Source: Hydrogenophaga sp. SL48
GTDB lineage: Bacteria; Pseudomonadota; Gammaproteobacteria; Burkholderiales; Burkholderiaceae_C
Length of the DNA stretch: 64,000 nt
Direction of reading: 5' to 3'
NCBI RefSeq assembly: GCF_021729865.1
Contig: NZ_CP063400.1
Span: forward strand, 496,001 to 560,000
The notes beneath the pieces are model-generated. The model ran no database searches and had not been told where the DNA came from. It saw only the letters and a list, made by a program, of their open reading frames with translations. Shown in pieces: positions 19,872 to 29,980 of this stretch. Position 1 is the stretch's first letter. Each line of letters begins with the position of its first letter. Both the position numbers and the translations under genes were made by a program.

Positions 19872-20900
19872 ATGTCCATGGTGCTGTCTTGGGGCTCCCT
19901 CGGAGGGGTTGGCTGGCGACGGTGGTCTGCCGTGGGCGTGTTGGCGCTTGGCATGTGGCAGCCGGTGCAGGCGCAAACCAGCGTCGTGGCGCCCTCGCGC
20001 AGCGTCACTGAATGGCTCACCCGCATGCACGAGGCCTCCAGGCAACGTGCTTACACGGGGACGCTCGTGGTTTCTACGGGCTCGACCATGTCGGCCTCTC
20101 GCGTGTGGCACATCTGTGATGGAACGCAGCAAATGGAGCGCGTGGACACCCTGACGGGAGCACCACGCTCGACCATTCGACACAACAGCGATGTCATCAC
20201 CTTTGTGCCAGAAACCAAAACCGCATGGGTCGACAAACGCGAATCATTGGGGGTGTTTCCCGAGCTGCTGCGCACGCCCAGCAATTCGATCCCTGAGTTC
20301 TACAGCGTCCGCGAAAACAGCCCGGAACGTGTGGCAGGTCATCTGGCTGACGTGGTGGATATCGTGCCGCGCGACAACATGCGTTTTGGCTACCGCATCT
20401 GGGCCGAGAAGAAGACAGGCCTGGTGGTGAAACTGCAAACCGTGGGAGAGCAGGACGCCGTGCTGGAGCAGGTGGCGTTCACCGAGTTGCAGCTGGATGC
20501 CCCTGTTCGGATGGACAAGCTCAAACGGCTCATGGGTGACACCAAAGGGTACGACGTGCACAAGCTGGTCTTGAAGAAGACCACACCGGAGGCCGAGGGC
20601 TGGAGACTCAAGGATCCCGTGCCCGGGTTTCAATCCATGAGCTGCCACACCCGTGAAATCGGTGGATCACCCGTGCCAGGGGCCGCTCCCATGCAGTGGG
20701 TGTTTTCGGACGGCCTGGCTTCTGTGTCGCTGTTCGTCGAGCCGTTTGACGCCCAGCGCCACGGCGTTGAGAAAACCGCTGTGACGGGCGCCACGCACTC
20801 CCTCACCCGCCGCGTCGGTGCGCACTGGTTGACCGCACTGGGTGAGGTGCCTCCCGCGACCCTGAAGCGGTTTGCGATGTCGCTTGAGCGCACTCGCTGA
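19872..20900 (+). CDS. rseB: Sigma-E regulatory protein RseB/MucB
   Basis: RseB is a periplasmic sensor that shields RseA from proteolysis until lipoproteins or LPS displace it. The ~342-residue product has a signal peptide ending near PVQAQT. A MucB/RseB N-terminal lipid-binding domain follows (SVTEWLTRMHEASRQRAYTG), then a C-terminal domain (DGLASVSLFVEP). The start is uncertain: ATG 19872 is used; ATG 19845 would overlap the rseA end, and ATG 19878 is also possible. Longer upstream in-frame sequence lies inside rseA. Confidence 0.9.
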   Translation: MSMVLSWGSLGGVGWRRWSAVGVLALGMWQPVQAQTSVVAPSRSVTEWLTRMHEASRQRAYTGTLVVSTGSTMSASRVWHICDGTQQMERVDTLTGAPRSTIRHNSDVITFVPETKTAWVDKRESLGVFPELLRTPSNSIPEFYSVRENSPERVAGHLADVVDIVPRDNMRFGYRIWAEKKTGLVVKLQTVGEQDAVLEQVAFTELQLDAPVRMDKLKRLMGDTKGYDVHKLVLKKTTPEAEGWRLKDPVPGFQSMSCHTREIGGSPVPGAAPMQWVFSDGLASVSLFVEPFDAQRHGVEKTAVTGATHSLTRRVGAHWLTALGEVPPATLKRFAMSLERTR

Positions 20901-20977
20901 GACGCCCGAAATCGTTTTATCTCCGCGCAGGGGTCGTGGGATCTCTGCGTGAATACTGGCCTTTGAAGAGGATGAAC

Positions 20978-22453
20978 ATGAACCCTGCACCCTTGCGGCA
21001 CCGCCGCGCCCCACAGGCTTTTCTGACTGCGGTGGTCATGGCAGCTTTCGCTGGCACGTTGTCGATGTTGCCGGTGCCTGTAGTGGCCGAGTCGGTGCGA
21101 GGGTTGCCAGACTTCACCGAACTGGTGGAGCAGGTGGGGCCGTCTGTGGTCAACATTCGGACACTGGAACGATCGAGTGCTGAAGCGGGCTCGGGCAATG
21201 CCGACGAGCAGATGCTGGAGTTTTTCAAGCGCTTCGGCATTCCGGTGCCACCGGGCGTCACACCGCGTGGGCCGCGCCAGGAGCGCAACCCCAACGAAGA
21301 GGCCCAGCCCCGGGGCGTGGGGTCGGGTTTCATTCTCAGCACCGATGGCCTGATCATGACGAACGCTCACGTGGTGGACGGAGCCGACGAACTGGTGGTC
21401 ACCTTGCCCGACAAGCGCGAGTTCAAGGCGCGCGTGGTCGGCGCGGACAAGCGCACCGACGTGGCCGTGGTGAAGATCGAGGCCAATGGACTGAGTGCGG
21501 TCAGGATCGGTGACGTGAGTCGCCTGAAGGTGGGCGAATGGGTCATGGCCATCGGCTCCCCGTTCGGTTTGGAGAACACCGTGACCGCCGGCATCGTGAG
21601 CGCCAAGAAGCGCGACACCGGTGACTTTCTGCCCTTCATCCAGACCGACGTGGCCATCAATCCGGGCAACTCGGGTGGGCCGTTGATCAACATGCGCGGT
21701 GAGGTGGTGGGCATCAACAGCCAGATCTATTCCCGATCGGGTGGGTTCCAGGGCATCTCCTTCGCGATTCCGATCGATGAGGCGGTGCGCGTGTCCGACC
21801 AGTTGCGCTCCAGCGGCCGAGTGACGCGCGGGCGCATCGGTGTGCAGATCGACCAGGTCAGCAAAGAGGTTGCCGAGTCGCTCGGTCTCGGTCAACCCAA
21901 GGGCGCGTTTGTGCGTGGGGTGGAGCCCAATTCGCCAGCAGCGAAGGCGGGGCTGGAGCCGGGCGACATCATTCTCAAATTCGATGGGCGCGATATCGAA
22001 AAGTCGGTGGACCTGCCTCGCCTGGTGGGCAACACGCGCCCAGGCAGCAAGAGTTCGGTGACGGTGTTCCGGCGCGGCAGTCAGCGAGAGCTGTCCATCA
22101 CCGTGGTGGAGCTGGAGCCCGAGCGCGCCGAGCGCAAGCCAACCGCACCGGAGAAACCACCGGCGGCGTCTGGCGCCGTGCCTTCGTTGGGCCTGACGCT
22201 GGCCGATCTCAGTGCCGCTCAGAAGAAGGAGATCAATGTCAAAGGTGGCGTGCGGGTGGAAACCGCTGAAGGCGTGTCTGCGCGCGCGGGCCTTCGAGAA
22301 GGCGATGTGATCGTCGCGGTGGCCAACACCGAAGTCGGGAGCGTCAAGGAGCTGGAGGCAGTGCTCGCCCGTCTGGACAAATCGAAGCCGATCAATGTGC
22401 TGTTCCGACGGGGAGACTGGGCGCAATACGCCGTGATACGCCCTCAGCGCTGA
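20978..22453 (+). CDS. mucD: DegP/MucD-type periplasmic serine protease
   Basis: This HtrA-family quality-control protease ends the sigma-E operon. After a signal peptide ending near VVAESV, the trypsin-like domain has His (TNAHVVDG), Asp (TDVAVV) and Ser (GNSGGP). Two PDZ domains follow (~residues 285-375 and 400-485). At 491 residues it fits MucD/DegQ. ATG 20978 is chosen because AGAGG lies six bases before it; ATG 20972 is too close to that ribosome site. Confidence 0.95.
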   Translation: MNPAPLRHRRAPQAFLTAVVMAAFAGTLSMLPVPVVAESVRGLPDFTELVEQVGPSVVNIRTLERSSAEAGSGNADEQMLEFFKRFGIPVPPGVTPRGPRQERNPNEEAQPRGVGSGFILSTDGLIMTNAHVVDGADELVVTLPDKREFKARVVGADKRTDVAVVKIEANGLSAVRIGDVSRLKVGEWVMAIGSPFGLENTVTAGIVSAKKRDTGDFLPFIQTDVAINPGNSGGPLINMRGEVVGINSQIYSRSGGFQGISFAIPIDEAVRVSDQLRSSGRVTRGRIGVQIDQVSKEVAESLGLGQPKGAFVRGVEPNSPAAKAGLEPGDIILKFDGRDIEKSVDLPRLVGNTRPGSKSSVTVFRRGSQRELSITVVELEPERAERKPTAPEKPPAASGAVPSLGLTLADLSAAQKKEINVKGGVRVETAEGVSARAGLREGDVIVAVANTEVGSVKELEAVLARLDKSKPINVLFRRGDWAQYAVIRPQR

Positions 22454-22849
22454 ACATTTCGAAAAGCTCGAAATCACCCCAGCAAGCGTGAATAACCCCT
22501 TGTCTTGATTGGGATTGGTGGCTGTTTTTATGTGGTGACTGATTTACCACAGCCTGGCGTCGGAGGCGTTGCCACCGTCCAGCGGCTTAAAAAGTTGGTG
22601 AACGCTTACAGCGCATTTCGGGCTGTTGACCGAATTGGATAAAATCTCTTGGTTTTGGATGCTATTGCGGTGGCAAAAGCCCTTCACGGTTCACCATGTG
22701 GGAGCTGCTTCGGCTGCCGGGTATCCATCCACAGCTGGTTCACATGTCACCCCGTTTTCCTGTGAATTTGCTGTGGATAAGTTGCGCGTTGCTGCATTGC
22801 AACAAGTGACTGCGAGCGGTTCCAGGGTGTGCATCCCGGGCTTTTTGCC

Positions 22850-22926
22850 TACAATGAAACCCCAACTATCGCAGTTGCCATTGATTGTTGGTTACGGGCG
22901 CGTCAACACCTGACGCGCCCTTTTTT
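22850..22926 (+). ncRNA. Candidate short RNA or attenuated lepA leader
   Basis: TACAAT (22850-22855) could start a transcript near 22862, which would end at the terminator 22896-22926 after ~65 nt. A small inner hairpin (AACT / AGTT) lies at the 5' side. No -35 box is visible. It may be a free small RNA or a lepA leader with conditional readthrough; the sequence alone does not decide. Confidence 0.35.
22896..22926 (+). terminator. Strong terminator upstream of lepA
   Basis: A perfect 10-bp stem (GGGCGCGTCA / TGACGCGCCC) with loop ACACC is followed by T6. No gene lies within 440 bases upstream on this strand, which makes its position notable. Confidence 0.9.
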
Positions 22927-22975
22927 ATGGTCGCCCACGGGTGGCGCCCTCCTTGTGTTCCCTGGCGTTTTCTTG

Positions 22976-24784
22976 ATGAATCACATCCGCAATTTTTCGA
23001 TCATTGCCCACATCGATCACGGCAAGTCCACGCTCGCTGATCGCATCATTTCGCGCTGTGGGGGCCTGTCTGACCGTGAGATGAGCGAGCAGGTGCTTGA
23101 CTCGATGGACATCGAGAAAGAGCGCGGCATCACCATCAAGGCACAGACCGCAGCCCTCAAGTACAAGGCGCGTGATGGGCAGGTCTACAACCTCAACCTG
23201 ATTGATACACCCGGGCACGTCGACTTCTCGTATGAGGTGAGTCGCTCGCTCTCGGCATGTGAGGGCGCGTTGCTGGTTGTGGATGCCAGCCAGGGCGTCG
23301 AAGCGCAGACGGTGGCCAACTGCTACACCGCGCTCGACCTGGGTGTGGAGGTGGTGCCGGTGCTCAACAAGATGGACCTGCCCAATGCCGATCCCGACAA
23401 TGCCAAGATCGAGATCGAAGACGTGATCGGCATCGACGCCACAGACGCCATCCCCTGCTCGGCCAAGACCGGCATGGGTGTGGAGGACATTCTTGAAGCG
23501 GTCGTGGCGCGCATCCCGGCGCCCAAGGGTGATCCCGACGCACCGCTGCGGGCCATGATCGTGGACAGCTGGTACGACGCCTATGTGGGTGTGGTGATGC
23601 TGGTGCGAGTGGTCGACGGCCATTTGCGCAAGGGCGAACGCTTCAAGATGATGGCGACCAACACGGTCTACAACGCCGACAACCTCGGAGTGTTCACGCC
23701 GGCCAACGAGTCACGCGAATCGCTTGAAGCGGGCGAGGTAGGGTTCATCATCGCCGGCATCAAGGAACTTCAGGCGGCCAAGGTGGGCGACACCATCACG
23801 CTGGAAAAGAAGCTGCCCAACAACCTGGGCCCCGCCACCGACGCGTTGCCGGGTTTCAAAGAAGTGCAGCCGCAGGTGTTTGCCGGCCTGTACCCGACCG
23901 AGGCGAGCGAATACGACGCCCTGCGTGATGCGCTGGAAAAACTCAAGCTCAACGATGCCGCGCTGCACTACGAACCCGAGGTGTCTCAGGCGCTGGGCTT
24001 TGGCTTCCGTTGCGGCTTTCTCGGCTTGCTGCACATGGAGATCGTGCAGGAACGGCTGGAGCGCGAGTTCGACCAGGACCTGATCACCACCGCGCCGAGC
24101 GTGGTGTACCAGGTGGTCAAGCCCGATGGCGAGGTGATCATGGTCGAGAACCCGTCCAAGATGCCCGACCAGGGCAGGCTGGAAGAGATCCGCGAGCCCA
24201 TCGTGACGGTGCACCTCTACATGCCGCAGGAATACGTCGGTGCGGTCATGACGCTGGCCAACCAGAAGCGCGGCATGCAGCTCAACATGGCCTATCACGG
24301 CAAGCAGGTCATGCTGACCTACGACATGCCGCTGGGCGAGATCGTGCTCGACTTTTTCGACAAACTCAAATCGGTGAGCCGTGGCTACGCCTCCATGGAC
24401 TACGAGTTCAAGGAGTACCGCGCGGCCGATGTGGTGAAGGTGGACATCCTGCTCAACGGTGAGAAGGTCGATGCCCTGTCCATCATCGTGCACCGCTCGC
24501 AATCGCAATACCGGGGCCGTGCCGTGGTTGCCAAGATGCGCGAGATCATCAGCCGCCAGATGTTCGATGTGGCGATCCAGGCCGCCATTGGTGGCAATGT
24601 GATCGCCCGCGAGACCATCAAGGCGCTGCGCAAGAACGTGCTGGCAAAATGCTACGGCGGCGACATCAGCCGCAAACGCAAACTCCTTGAAAAACAGAAA
24701 GCGGGCAAGAAGCGCATGAAACAGATCGGTTCGGTTGAAGTGCCTCAAGAGGCCTTTCTTGCCATCTTGCAGGTGGATGACTGA
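22976..24784 (+). CDS. lepA: Elongation factor 4 (LepA)
   Basis: This is a ribosome-bound translational GTPase. The 602-residue length is exactly typical. G1 is [10 protein letters not shown]3 is DTPGHVDF and G4 is NKMD. The LepA-specific C-terminal domain has [23 protein letters not shown] 22976 gives [17 protein letters not shown]; the longer frame runs back through the terminator and is rejected. The stop overlaps lepB by one base. Confidence 0.98.
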   Translation: MNHIRNFSIIAHIDHGKSTLADRIISRCGGLSDREMSEQVLDSMDIEKERGITIKAQTAALKYKARDGQVYNLNLIDTPGHVDFSYEVSRSLSACEGALLVVDASQGVEAQTVANCYTALDLGVEVVPVLNKMDLPNADPDNAKIEIEDVIGIDATDAIPCSAKTGMGVEDILEAVVARIPAPKGDPDAPLRAMIVDSWYDAYVGVVMLVRVVDGHLRKGERFKMMATNTVYNADNLGVFTPANESRESLEAGEVGFIIAGIKELQAAKVGDTITLEKKLPNNLGPATDALPGFKEVQPQVFAGLYPTEASEYDALRDALEKLKLNDAALHYEPEVSQALGFGFRCGFLGLLHMEIVQERLEREFDQDLITTAPSVVYQVVKPDGEVIMVENPSKMPDQGRLEEIREPIVTVHLYMPQEYVGAVMTLANQKRGMQLNMAYHGKQVMLTYDMPLGEIVLDFFDKLKSVSRGYASMDYEFKEYRAADVVKVDILLNGEKVDALSIIVHRSQSQYRGRAVVAKMREIISRQMFDVAIQAAIGGNVIARETIKALRKNVLAKCYGGDISRKRKLLEKQKAGKKRMKQIGSVEVPQEAFLAILQVDD

Positions 24785-25764
24785 TGCAATCCACGATGAG
24801 CGCGATCACCGCCGTGGTCCTGGCGGCATTTGCCGCATACGCCGCTGCTTTCTTCTTTGGCTTGGTTGAAGGCAACTTTGCGTTGCTGTTGATGGTGGCC
24901 ACCGCCATCACAGGGCTGTACTGGCTGGCCGAACGATTTTTCTTCCTGCCGCAGCGGCGTCGCGAAGCGCAGCAACTGCTGGACTCGCAAAGCGAGCGCT
25001 CTGCCGCCCTGGCGCGACAAGGCTTCGCACAAGCCGGTGCGCAGGACATCGCGTCGGCCCACCAGAAGTTGTTGATGCAGCCGTGGTGGCTGGACTGGAC
25101 TGCGGGCCTGTTTCCGGTGATCTTGGCGGTGTTCGTGCTGCGCAGCTTCCTGTTTGAGCCGTTCAAGATCCCGTCGGGCTCCATGATTCCCACCTTGCGG
25201 GTGGGCGACCTGATCCTGGTGAACAAGTTCCACTATGGCGTGCGGTTGCCGGTGTTCAACAACAAGGTGCTGGCCAACAACGAGCCCCAACGCGGCGATG
25301 TGATGGTGTTTCGTTATCCGCCGCAGCCCAGCCTGGACTACATCAAACGGGTGATTGGTGTGCCGGGTGACGAGGTGGCCTACCTCAACAAGCGCCTGAC
25401 CATCAACGGGCAGCCGGTGCAGCGCAGCAACCAGCCCGACTTCTTCGACGGCGAGCAGATGCGCTACACCAAGCAGTTTGGTGAACAACTGGAAAACCGG
25501 CGCTACAACACCCTGAACGACGACATGCGGTCATCGTTTGTGTCGCCCATCGCGGACTTCCCGTTCCGTGATCAATGCCGGTATCCGGCGGACGGCGTGG
25601 TGTGCAAAGTGCCCCCGGGCCACTATTTCATGATGGGCGACAATCGGGATAATTCCCTCGATTCCCGCTTCTGGGGCTTTGTGCCTGAGGCCAACATCGT
25701 GGGCAAGGCGTTTTTTGTCTGGATGAACTTTGGCGACCTGGGACGCATTGGTTCGTTTGATTGA
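24784..25764 (+). CDS. lepB: Signal peptidase I
   Basis: It removes signal peptides from exported proteins at the inner membrane. The 326-residue protein has hydrophobic segments at ~5-25 and ~33-48, and another near 108-123 before the catalytic domain. Ser133 (IPSGSMIPTL) and Lys188 (YIKRVIGVPGDEV) form the catalytic dyad, and MGDNRDNSLDSRFWG is the conserved box E. It is translationally coupled to lepA (TGATG). Confidence 0.96.
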   Translation: MQSTMSAITAVVLAAFAAYAAAFFFGLVEGNFALLLMVATAITGLYWLAERFFFLPQRRREAQQLLDSQSERSAALARQGFAQAGAQDIASAHQKLLMQPWWLDWTAGLFPVILAVFVLRSFLFEPFKIPSGSMIPTLRVGDLILVNKFHYGVRLPVFNNKVLANNEPQRGDVMVFRYPPQPSLDYIKRVIGVPGDEVAYLNKRLTINGQPVQRSNQPDFFDGEQMRYTKQFGEQLENRRYNTLNDDMRSSFVSPIADFPFRDQCRYPADGVVCKVPPGHYFMMGDNRDNSLDSRFWGFVPEANIVGKAFFVWMNFGDLGRIGSFD

Positions 25765-25791
25765 ACGTGGCAACTTCTGGAGGATGACGGC

Positions 25792-26139
25792 ATGAAATTG
25801 AAGCAACAGCAACGCGGCATGACGTTTTTGGGCTTGCTGATCGTGGGCATCTTGCTCGCCTTTGCGGGGGTGACCTTGGCACGCATGGTGCCCACTTACA
25901 TCGAGTTTCTGGCGGTGCAGAAGGCGGTCCAGAAAGCGTCCGCCGGTACCACGGTGGCCGAAGTCCGAGGATTGTTCGACAAGGCCGCGCAGATCGACGA
26001 CATCACGAGCATCTCTGGCAAGGACCTGGAAGTGGGCAAGCAGGGCGACCGCGTGGTGGTCTCCTTCAATTACACCCGTGAGATGCCCCTGATGGGACCG
26101 GCTTACCTGGTGATGAAATACGCGGGTTCATCGGAGTGA
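25792..26139 (+). CDS. DUF4845 small membrane protein
   Basis: This 115-residue protein has one N-terminal transmembrane helix (residues ~10-32, TFLGLLIVGILLAFAGVTLA) and a periplasmic part. The pattern RMVPTYIEFLAVQKAVQK is typical of DUF4845, a family regularly found between lepB and rnc. GGAGGATGAC precedes the ATG. The function is unknown; the N-terminus somewhat resembles a pilin-like anchor, but no cleavage motif is seen. Confidence 0.8.
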   Translation: MKLKQQQRGMTFLGLLIVGILLAFAGVTLARMVPTYIEFLAVQKAVQKASAGTTVAEVRGLFDKAAQIDDITSISGKDLEVGKQGDRVVVSFNYTREMPLMGPAYLVMKYAGSSE

Positions 26140-26170
26140 GGCATTCGACGTTGATGGCATTGCGCATGCG

Positions 26171-26893
26171 GTGCTGCGGCCTTTGAGCCCGGAGTTGTTG
26201 GCGCTGCAGAAGCGCCTGGGGCACGAGTTTGCCAATCCGCGATTGCTGGAGCGTGCGCTGACGCACCGCAGTTTTTCGTCCGACCACTATGAGCGCCTGG
26301 AGTTTCTGGGTGATTCGGTGCTGAATCTGGCCGTCTCGGGCCTCTTGTTCGAAAAACTCAGCCAGCTGCCCGAGGGCGATCTGTCGCGTGTGCGCGCCAA
26401 CCTGGTCAAACAGGACACCCTGTTCCAGATCGCGTCTGTCCTGGGTCTGGCGGGCTGTCTGCGCCTGGGCGACGGCGAGAAGCGCTCGGGGGGGCACAAG
26501 CGACCGTCGATCCTGGCCGATGCGCTGGAAGCGGTGATCGGCGCCGTGTACCTGGACGCCGGTTTCGACACCGCCAACGCCCTGGTGCGACGTCTGTACA
26601 GTGGTCTCGAACTCAATGCCCAGATGAGCGCCATGGGCAAAGACCCCAAGACCGAATTGCAGGAGTGGCTGCAGGCGCGCAAAATGAAGCTGCCGGTCTA
26701 CCGCGTGGTGGCCACGCTCGGTGAAGCGCACAAGCAGACCTTTGATGTGGAATGCACCGTGACCGAGACGGGCCACAGCGAACGCGGTATCGGTGCCTCG
26801 CGCCGGGCGGGCGAGCAAGCTGCCGCCGCCGCCATGTTGCAGCACCTCACCGCTGGTGCCGCCCATGGCCGTGCCACCCCTTCTGCAGCCTGA
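26171..26893 (+). CDS. rnc: Ribonuclease III
   Basis: It cleaves double-stranded RNA, including the 30S rRNA precursor. The 240-residue protein has the RNase III signature [13 protein letters not shown] (residues ~38-50) with its metal-binding acids, a second acidic site in [18 protein letters not shown], and a C-terminal dsRNA-binding domain ([14 protein letters not shown]...[18 protein letters not shown]). A GTG start at 26171 is the only suitable one; no clear Shine-Dalgarno sequence is seen and the frame is open further upstream. Confidence 0.95.
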   Translation: MLRPLSPELLALQKRLGHEFANPRLLERALTHRSFSSDHYERLEFLGDSVLNLAVSGLLFEKLSQLPEGDLSRVRANLVKQDTLFQIASVLGLAGCLRLGDGEKRSGGHKRPSILADALEAVIGAVYLDAGFDTANALVRRLYSGLELNAQMSAMGKDPKTELQEWLQARKMKLPVYRVVATLGEAHKQTFDVECTVTETGHSERGIGASRRAGEQAAAAAMLQHLTAGAAHGRATPSAA

Positions 26894-26927
26894 ACCGCTG
26901 TCTTCTTCGCCCCGATGTCCCGAACCC

Positions 26928-27974
26928 ATGCCCCGCTCTAAAAAAAATCCGCCCACCGAGACCCTTCCTGCCGCCAATACAGAGCTGGATGCGATGTTGG
27001 CGCGAGCCTTGGGCAAAGGCGATGCGCCTCCTGAAACCGGTACCGACGCGGATGACGCTGTTGAAGATGCCGCGCCTGAGCCCGTGGACCTGGCGCAGCA
27101 ACGTTGCGGTTTTGTCGCCATCGTTGGCAAACCCAACGTGGGCAAGTCGACCCTGCTGAATGCCCTGGTCGGCCAGAAGATCAGCATCACCTCGCGCAAG
27201 GCGCAGACCACGCGCCACCGCATCACCGGCTACCGCACCCAGGGTGCCAGTCAGTTCGTGTTTGTGGACACGCCCGGTTTCCAGACCCGCCATGGCAACG
27301 CACTCAACCGCTCGCTCAACAAGACCGTGCTGGGTGCGGTGAACGACGTCGATCTGATCCTTTTTGTGGTCGAGGCTGGGCAGTTCAATCAGGCCGATGC
27401 CAAGGTGCTGGACCTGTTGCCGGCGAACGTGCCCGCTGTGCTGCTGGCCAACAAGTTCGATCTGGTGCACCGCCGTGGTGACCTGGCGCCGTGGCTGGCT
27501 TCCATGCAGGCCAAACACGCGTTCGCCGAGTTCGTGCCGATGTCGGCCAAGAACACACGCGATGTTCAACGCCTGTTTGGCATCTGCGAAAAATACCTGC
27601 CGTTGCAGCCCTGGATGCACGATCCGGAAGAGCTCACCGACCGCAGCGAGCGTTTCATGGCCAGCGAGATGGTGCGCGAAAAACTCTTCCGCCTGACGGG
27701 TGACGAGTTGCCTTACACCTCGACTGTGATCATCGACAAGTTCGAGCAGGAGGGCCAGCTCAAGCGCATCGCAGCCACCATCGTGGTAGAGCGCGATGGT
27801 CACAAAGGCATGGTGATCGGTGACAAGGGCGAGAAGCTCAAGCGCATCGGCACCGAAGCGCGGCAGGAGCTGGAGAAGCTCTGGGATTGCAAGGTGTTCC
27901 TGGAGCTGTGGGTGAAGGTGCGCTCGGGCTGGGCCGACGACGATGCGCGCGTGCGCTCGTTTGGCTACGAGTGA
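26928..27974 (+). CDS. era: GTPase Era with N-terminal extension
   Basis: Era binds the 3' end of 16S rRNA during 30S assembly. GKPNVGKST (~residue 65), DTPGF and NKFD form the GTP site, and the C-terminal KH domain has [20 protein letters not shown]. From ATG 26928 the protein is 348 residues, about 50 more than E. coli Era; the extra N-terminal part is acidic and Ala/Pro-rich. ATG 26865 overlapping rnc would make it longer still. The rnc-era-recO order is standard. Confidence 0.94.
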   Translation: MPRSKKNPPTETLPAANTELDAMLARALGKGDAPPETGTDADDAVEDAAPEPVDLAQQRCGFVAIVGKPNVGKSTLLNALVGQKISITSRKAQTTRHRITGYRTQGASQFVFVDTPGFQTRHGNALNRSLNKTVLGAVNDVDLILFVVEAGQFNQADAKVLDLLPANVPAVLLANKFDLVHRRGDLAPWLASMQAKHAFAEFVPMSAKNTRDVQRLFGICEKYLPLQPWMHDPEELTDRSERFMASEMVREKLFRLTGDELPYTSTVIIDKFEQEGQLKRIAATIVVERDGHKGMVIGDKGEKLKRIGTEARQELEKLWDCKVFLELWVKVRSGWADDDARVRSFGYE

Positions 27975-27992
27975 CACGCCCCTGAGCGAACC

Positions 27993-28793
27993 ATGGCCAC
28001 GCGCCGGTTTTCTGAAGAGCCCGCATTCGTCCTGCACCGCTACGACTGGAGCGAGTCCAGCCTGATCCTGGAGGTGTTTGCCCGCCACCACGGCCGCATT
28101 GCGCTGGTGGCCAAAGGGGTGAAGAGGCCCACCTCCCAGTTCCGCCCGGTTTTGCTGCCGTTGCAGCCGCTGCACCTGAGCTGGGGTGGCGACGCCGAGG
28201 TGCGCACGCTCAAGGCGGCGCAGTGGCAAGGGGGTCATGTCATGCCCACCGGCGAGGCGCTGCTGTCGGGCAGCTACTTGAACGAACTGCTGATGCGCCT
28301 GCTGGCCCGCGACGATCCGCACGCCAGCCTGTACGACCACTACGCGCTGGCGGTGCAACTGCTGGCCGAGCGGGCCGATGCCCAGCAGCTGATCCTGCGG
28401 TCATTTGAGTTGCTGCTGTTGCGCGACATCGGCTTGCTGCCCGACCTGGCAACCGAAGGCAACACGCTGGCCGTCTTGCAGGATGAGCTGCCCTATGTGC
28501 TGGGTCCCGAAAGTGGTCTGCGTGCGGCCCATGCCGATGACGGGCATGTGCTGTCGGGCGAGCAGTGGCGGTCGCTGCAGACGGCCATGAACGAGGCCGA
28601 CCCCTTCATCGCCACGCTGCGCGCCTGCGCGGGCTGCCAGCAGGCCCTGCAGCCTCAGCTGCGCCACCTGCTGCACTACCATTGCGGCGTTCGGGTGTTC
28701 AAGACACGCCAGTTGATGCTGGACATGCAGGCCATGAGCCGCCCGCGCGTGGCGCCCGAACCCAGCCCAACCCACCTCCAGGCTTTGTCATGA
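27993..28793 (+). CDS. recO: DNA repair protein RecO
   Basis: RecO loads RecA with RecR in gap repair. The 266-residue protein has the OB-fold N-terminus ([37 protein letters not shown] region, ~10-50) and a helical C-terminal domain with a Cys-x2-Cys (CAGCQQAL) motif. It follows era by 18 bases and overlaps pdxJ in ATGA. Confidence 0.93.
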   Translation: MATRRFSEEPAFVLHRYDWSESSLILEVFARHHGRIALVAKGVKRPTSQFRPVLLPLQPLHLSWGGDAEVRTLKAAQWQGGHVMPTGEALLSGSYLNELLMRLLARDDPHASLYDHYALAVQLLAERADAQQLILRSFELLLLRDIGLLPDLATEGNTLAVLQDELPYVLGPESGLRAAHADDGHVLSGEQWRSLQTAMNEADPFIATLRACAGCQQALQPQLRHLLHYHCGVRVFKTRQLMLDMQAMSRPRVAPEPSPTHLQALS

Positions 28794-29572
28794 CCATGGC
28801 CCCTTCCCGATCCCACCGCACCGCGTTGTCCGTCAACCTCAACAAGGTGGCGCTGGTGCGCAACACGCGGCACCTGGGCATTCCTTCCGTCACGCGCGCG
28901 GCCACGCTGTGCCTGCAGGCCGGGGCGCGCGGCATCACCGTGCACCCGCGGCCCGATGAGCGCCACATCCGGCACCACGACGTGCTTGACCTGGCCGAGC
29001 TGCTGCAAGCCTGGCCCGACCGCGAATACAACATCGAGGGCAACCCGTTCCACAACCTGATGGACGTGGCCCGAGCGGTCCAGGCGCGTGGTCTGCCGCT
29101 GCACCAGCTGACCCTGGTGCCCGACAGCGAAGGCCAGTTCACCAGCGACCACGGATGGAGCTTTCCGCAGGACGCCGATCGCCTGCGCCCGCTGATCGCC
29201 GAAGCCCATGCGCTGGGCGTGCGCGTGAGCCTGTTCATGGACGCCGAGCCCGACCAGATGGCCGGCGCCAAGGCCGTGGGCGCCGACCGCGTGGAGCTCT
29301 ACACCGAGCCCTATGCCGCCGCCTGGCACACACCCCAGCGGGGTGCGCAGCTGGAACGTTTTCGCGCCGCCGCGCAGGCCGCGCTGGACGCGGGCCTGGG
29401 CGTGAACGCCGGACACGACCTGAACCGCGACAACCTCACCGCGTTCCTGCGCACCGTGCCCGGTGTGAGCGAGGTGTCGATTGGCCACGCGCTGATCGCC
29501 GATGCGCTGGAGCTGGGTTACAGCGCCACCATCGCTGACTACAACCGCTGCATCGCCGACGCGTTCGCCTAG
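28790..29572 (+). CDS. pdxJ: Pyridoxine 5'-phosphate synthase
   Basis: PdxJ condenses 1-deoxyxylulose-5-phosphate with 3-amino-2-oxopropyl phosphate in vitamin B6 synthesis. The 260-residue TIM-barrel protein has [14 protein letters not shown] at the N-terminus, [19 protein letters not shown] and the C-terminal [18 protein letters not shown] 28790 shares ATGA with the recO stop; a second ATG two codons on is equally possible. recO-pdxJ-acpS is the usual order. Confidence 0.96.
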   Translation: MTMAPSRSHRTALSVNLNKVALVRNTRHLGIPSVTRAATLCLQAGARGITVHPRPDERHIRHHDVLDLAELLQAWPDREYNIEGNPFHNLMDVARAVQARGLPLHQLTLVPDSEGQFTSDHGWSFPQDADRLRPLIAEAHALGVRVSLFMDAEPDQMAGAKAVGADRVELYTEPYAAAWHTPQRGAQLERFRAAAQAALDAGLGVNAGHDLNRDNLTAFLRTVPGVSEVSIGHALIADALELGYSATIADYNRCIADAFA

Positions 29573-29581
29573 AACCGCCAC

Positions 29582-29974
29582 ATGATCTACGGCATCGGCA
29601 CCGACATCTGCGACATCCGCCGTGTGGAGGCCACCTGGCAGCGCCAGGGCGAACGCTTCGTGCGCAAAGTGCTGACCGATGCCGAATTCGCGGTCTGGCA
29701 ATCCCGCAGCGCCCGCTGGCCACAGCGCGGTTTGCGCTACCTGGCCACCCGTTTTTCGGCCAAGGAAGCGTTCTCCAAGGCCATCGGGATGGGCATGCGC
29801 ATGCCCATGACCTGGCGAAGCTGCGAGATCACCAACCTGCCCAGCGGCCAGCCCGTCATCGTGCTGCACGGTGAACTCAAGGACTGGTTCGAAGCGAAGG
29901 GCTTGCGCGCACTGGTGACCGTGACCGACGAAACCGACTACGCCGCCAGCTTCGTGGTGGTCGAGAAAGACTGA
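29582..29974 (+). CDS. acpS: Holo-ACP synthase
   Basis: AcpS transfers 4'-phosphopantetheine from CoA to Ser37 of ACP, whose gene is at 16477. The 130-residue protein has [11 protein letters not shown] (metal-binding Asp) and [14 protein letters not shown] (metal-binding Glu). Length fits the short trimeric AcpS class. It lies nine bases after pdxJ and six before nagZ. Confidence 0.96.
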   Translation: MIYGIGTDICDIRRVEATWQRQGERFVRKVLTDAEFAVWQSRSARWPQRGLRYLATRFSAKEAFSKAIGMGMRMPMTWRSCEITNLPSGQPVIVLHGELKDWFEAKGLRALVTVTDETDYAASFVVVEKD

Positions 29975-29980
29975 GCAAAC

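Larger units (their letters stand above)
22454..22975. other. Gene-free region between mucD and lepA
   Basis: These 522 bases hold no convincing coding sequence; a 95-codon open frame at 22626-22913 has no ribosome site and runs into the terminator. The region contains a perfect DnaA-box 9-mer (TTATCCACA on the minus strand, 22772-22780), a TACAAT at 22850-22855 and a strong terminator at 22896-22926. The first ~170 bases show nothing identifiable. Confidence 0.6.

Noticed and set aside
22626..22913. 95-codon open frame before lepA
   Set aside because: No ribosome site, no recognisable features, and it runs into a terminator stem.
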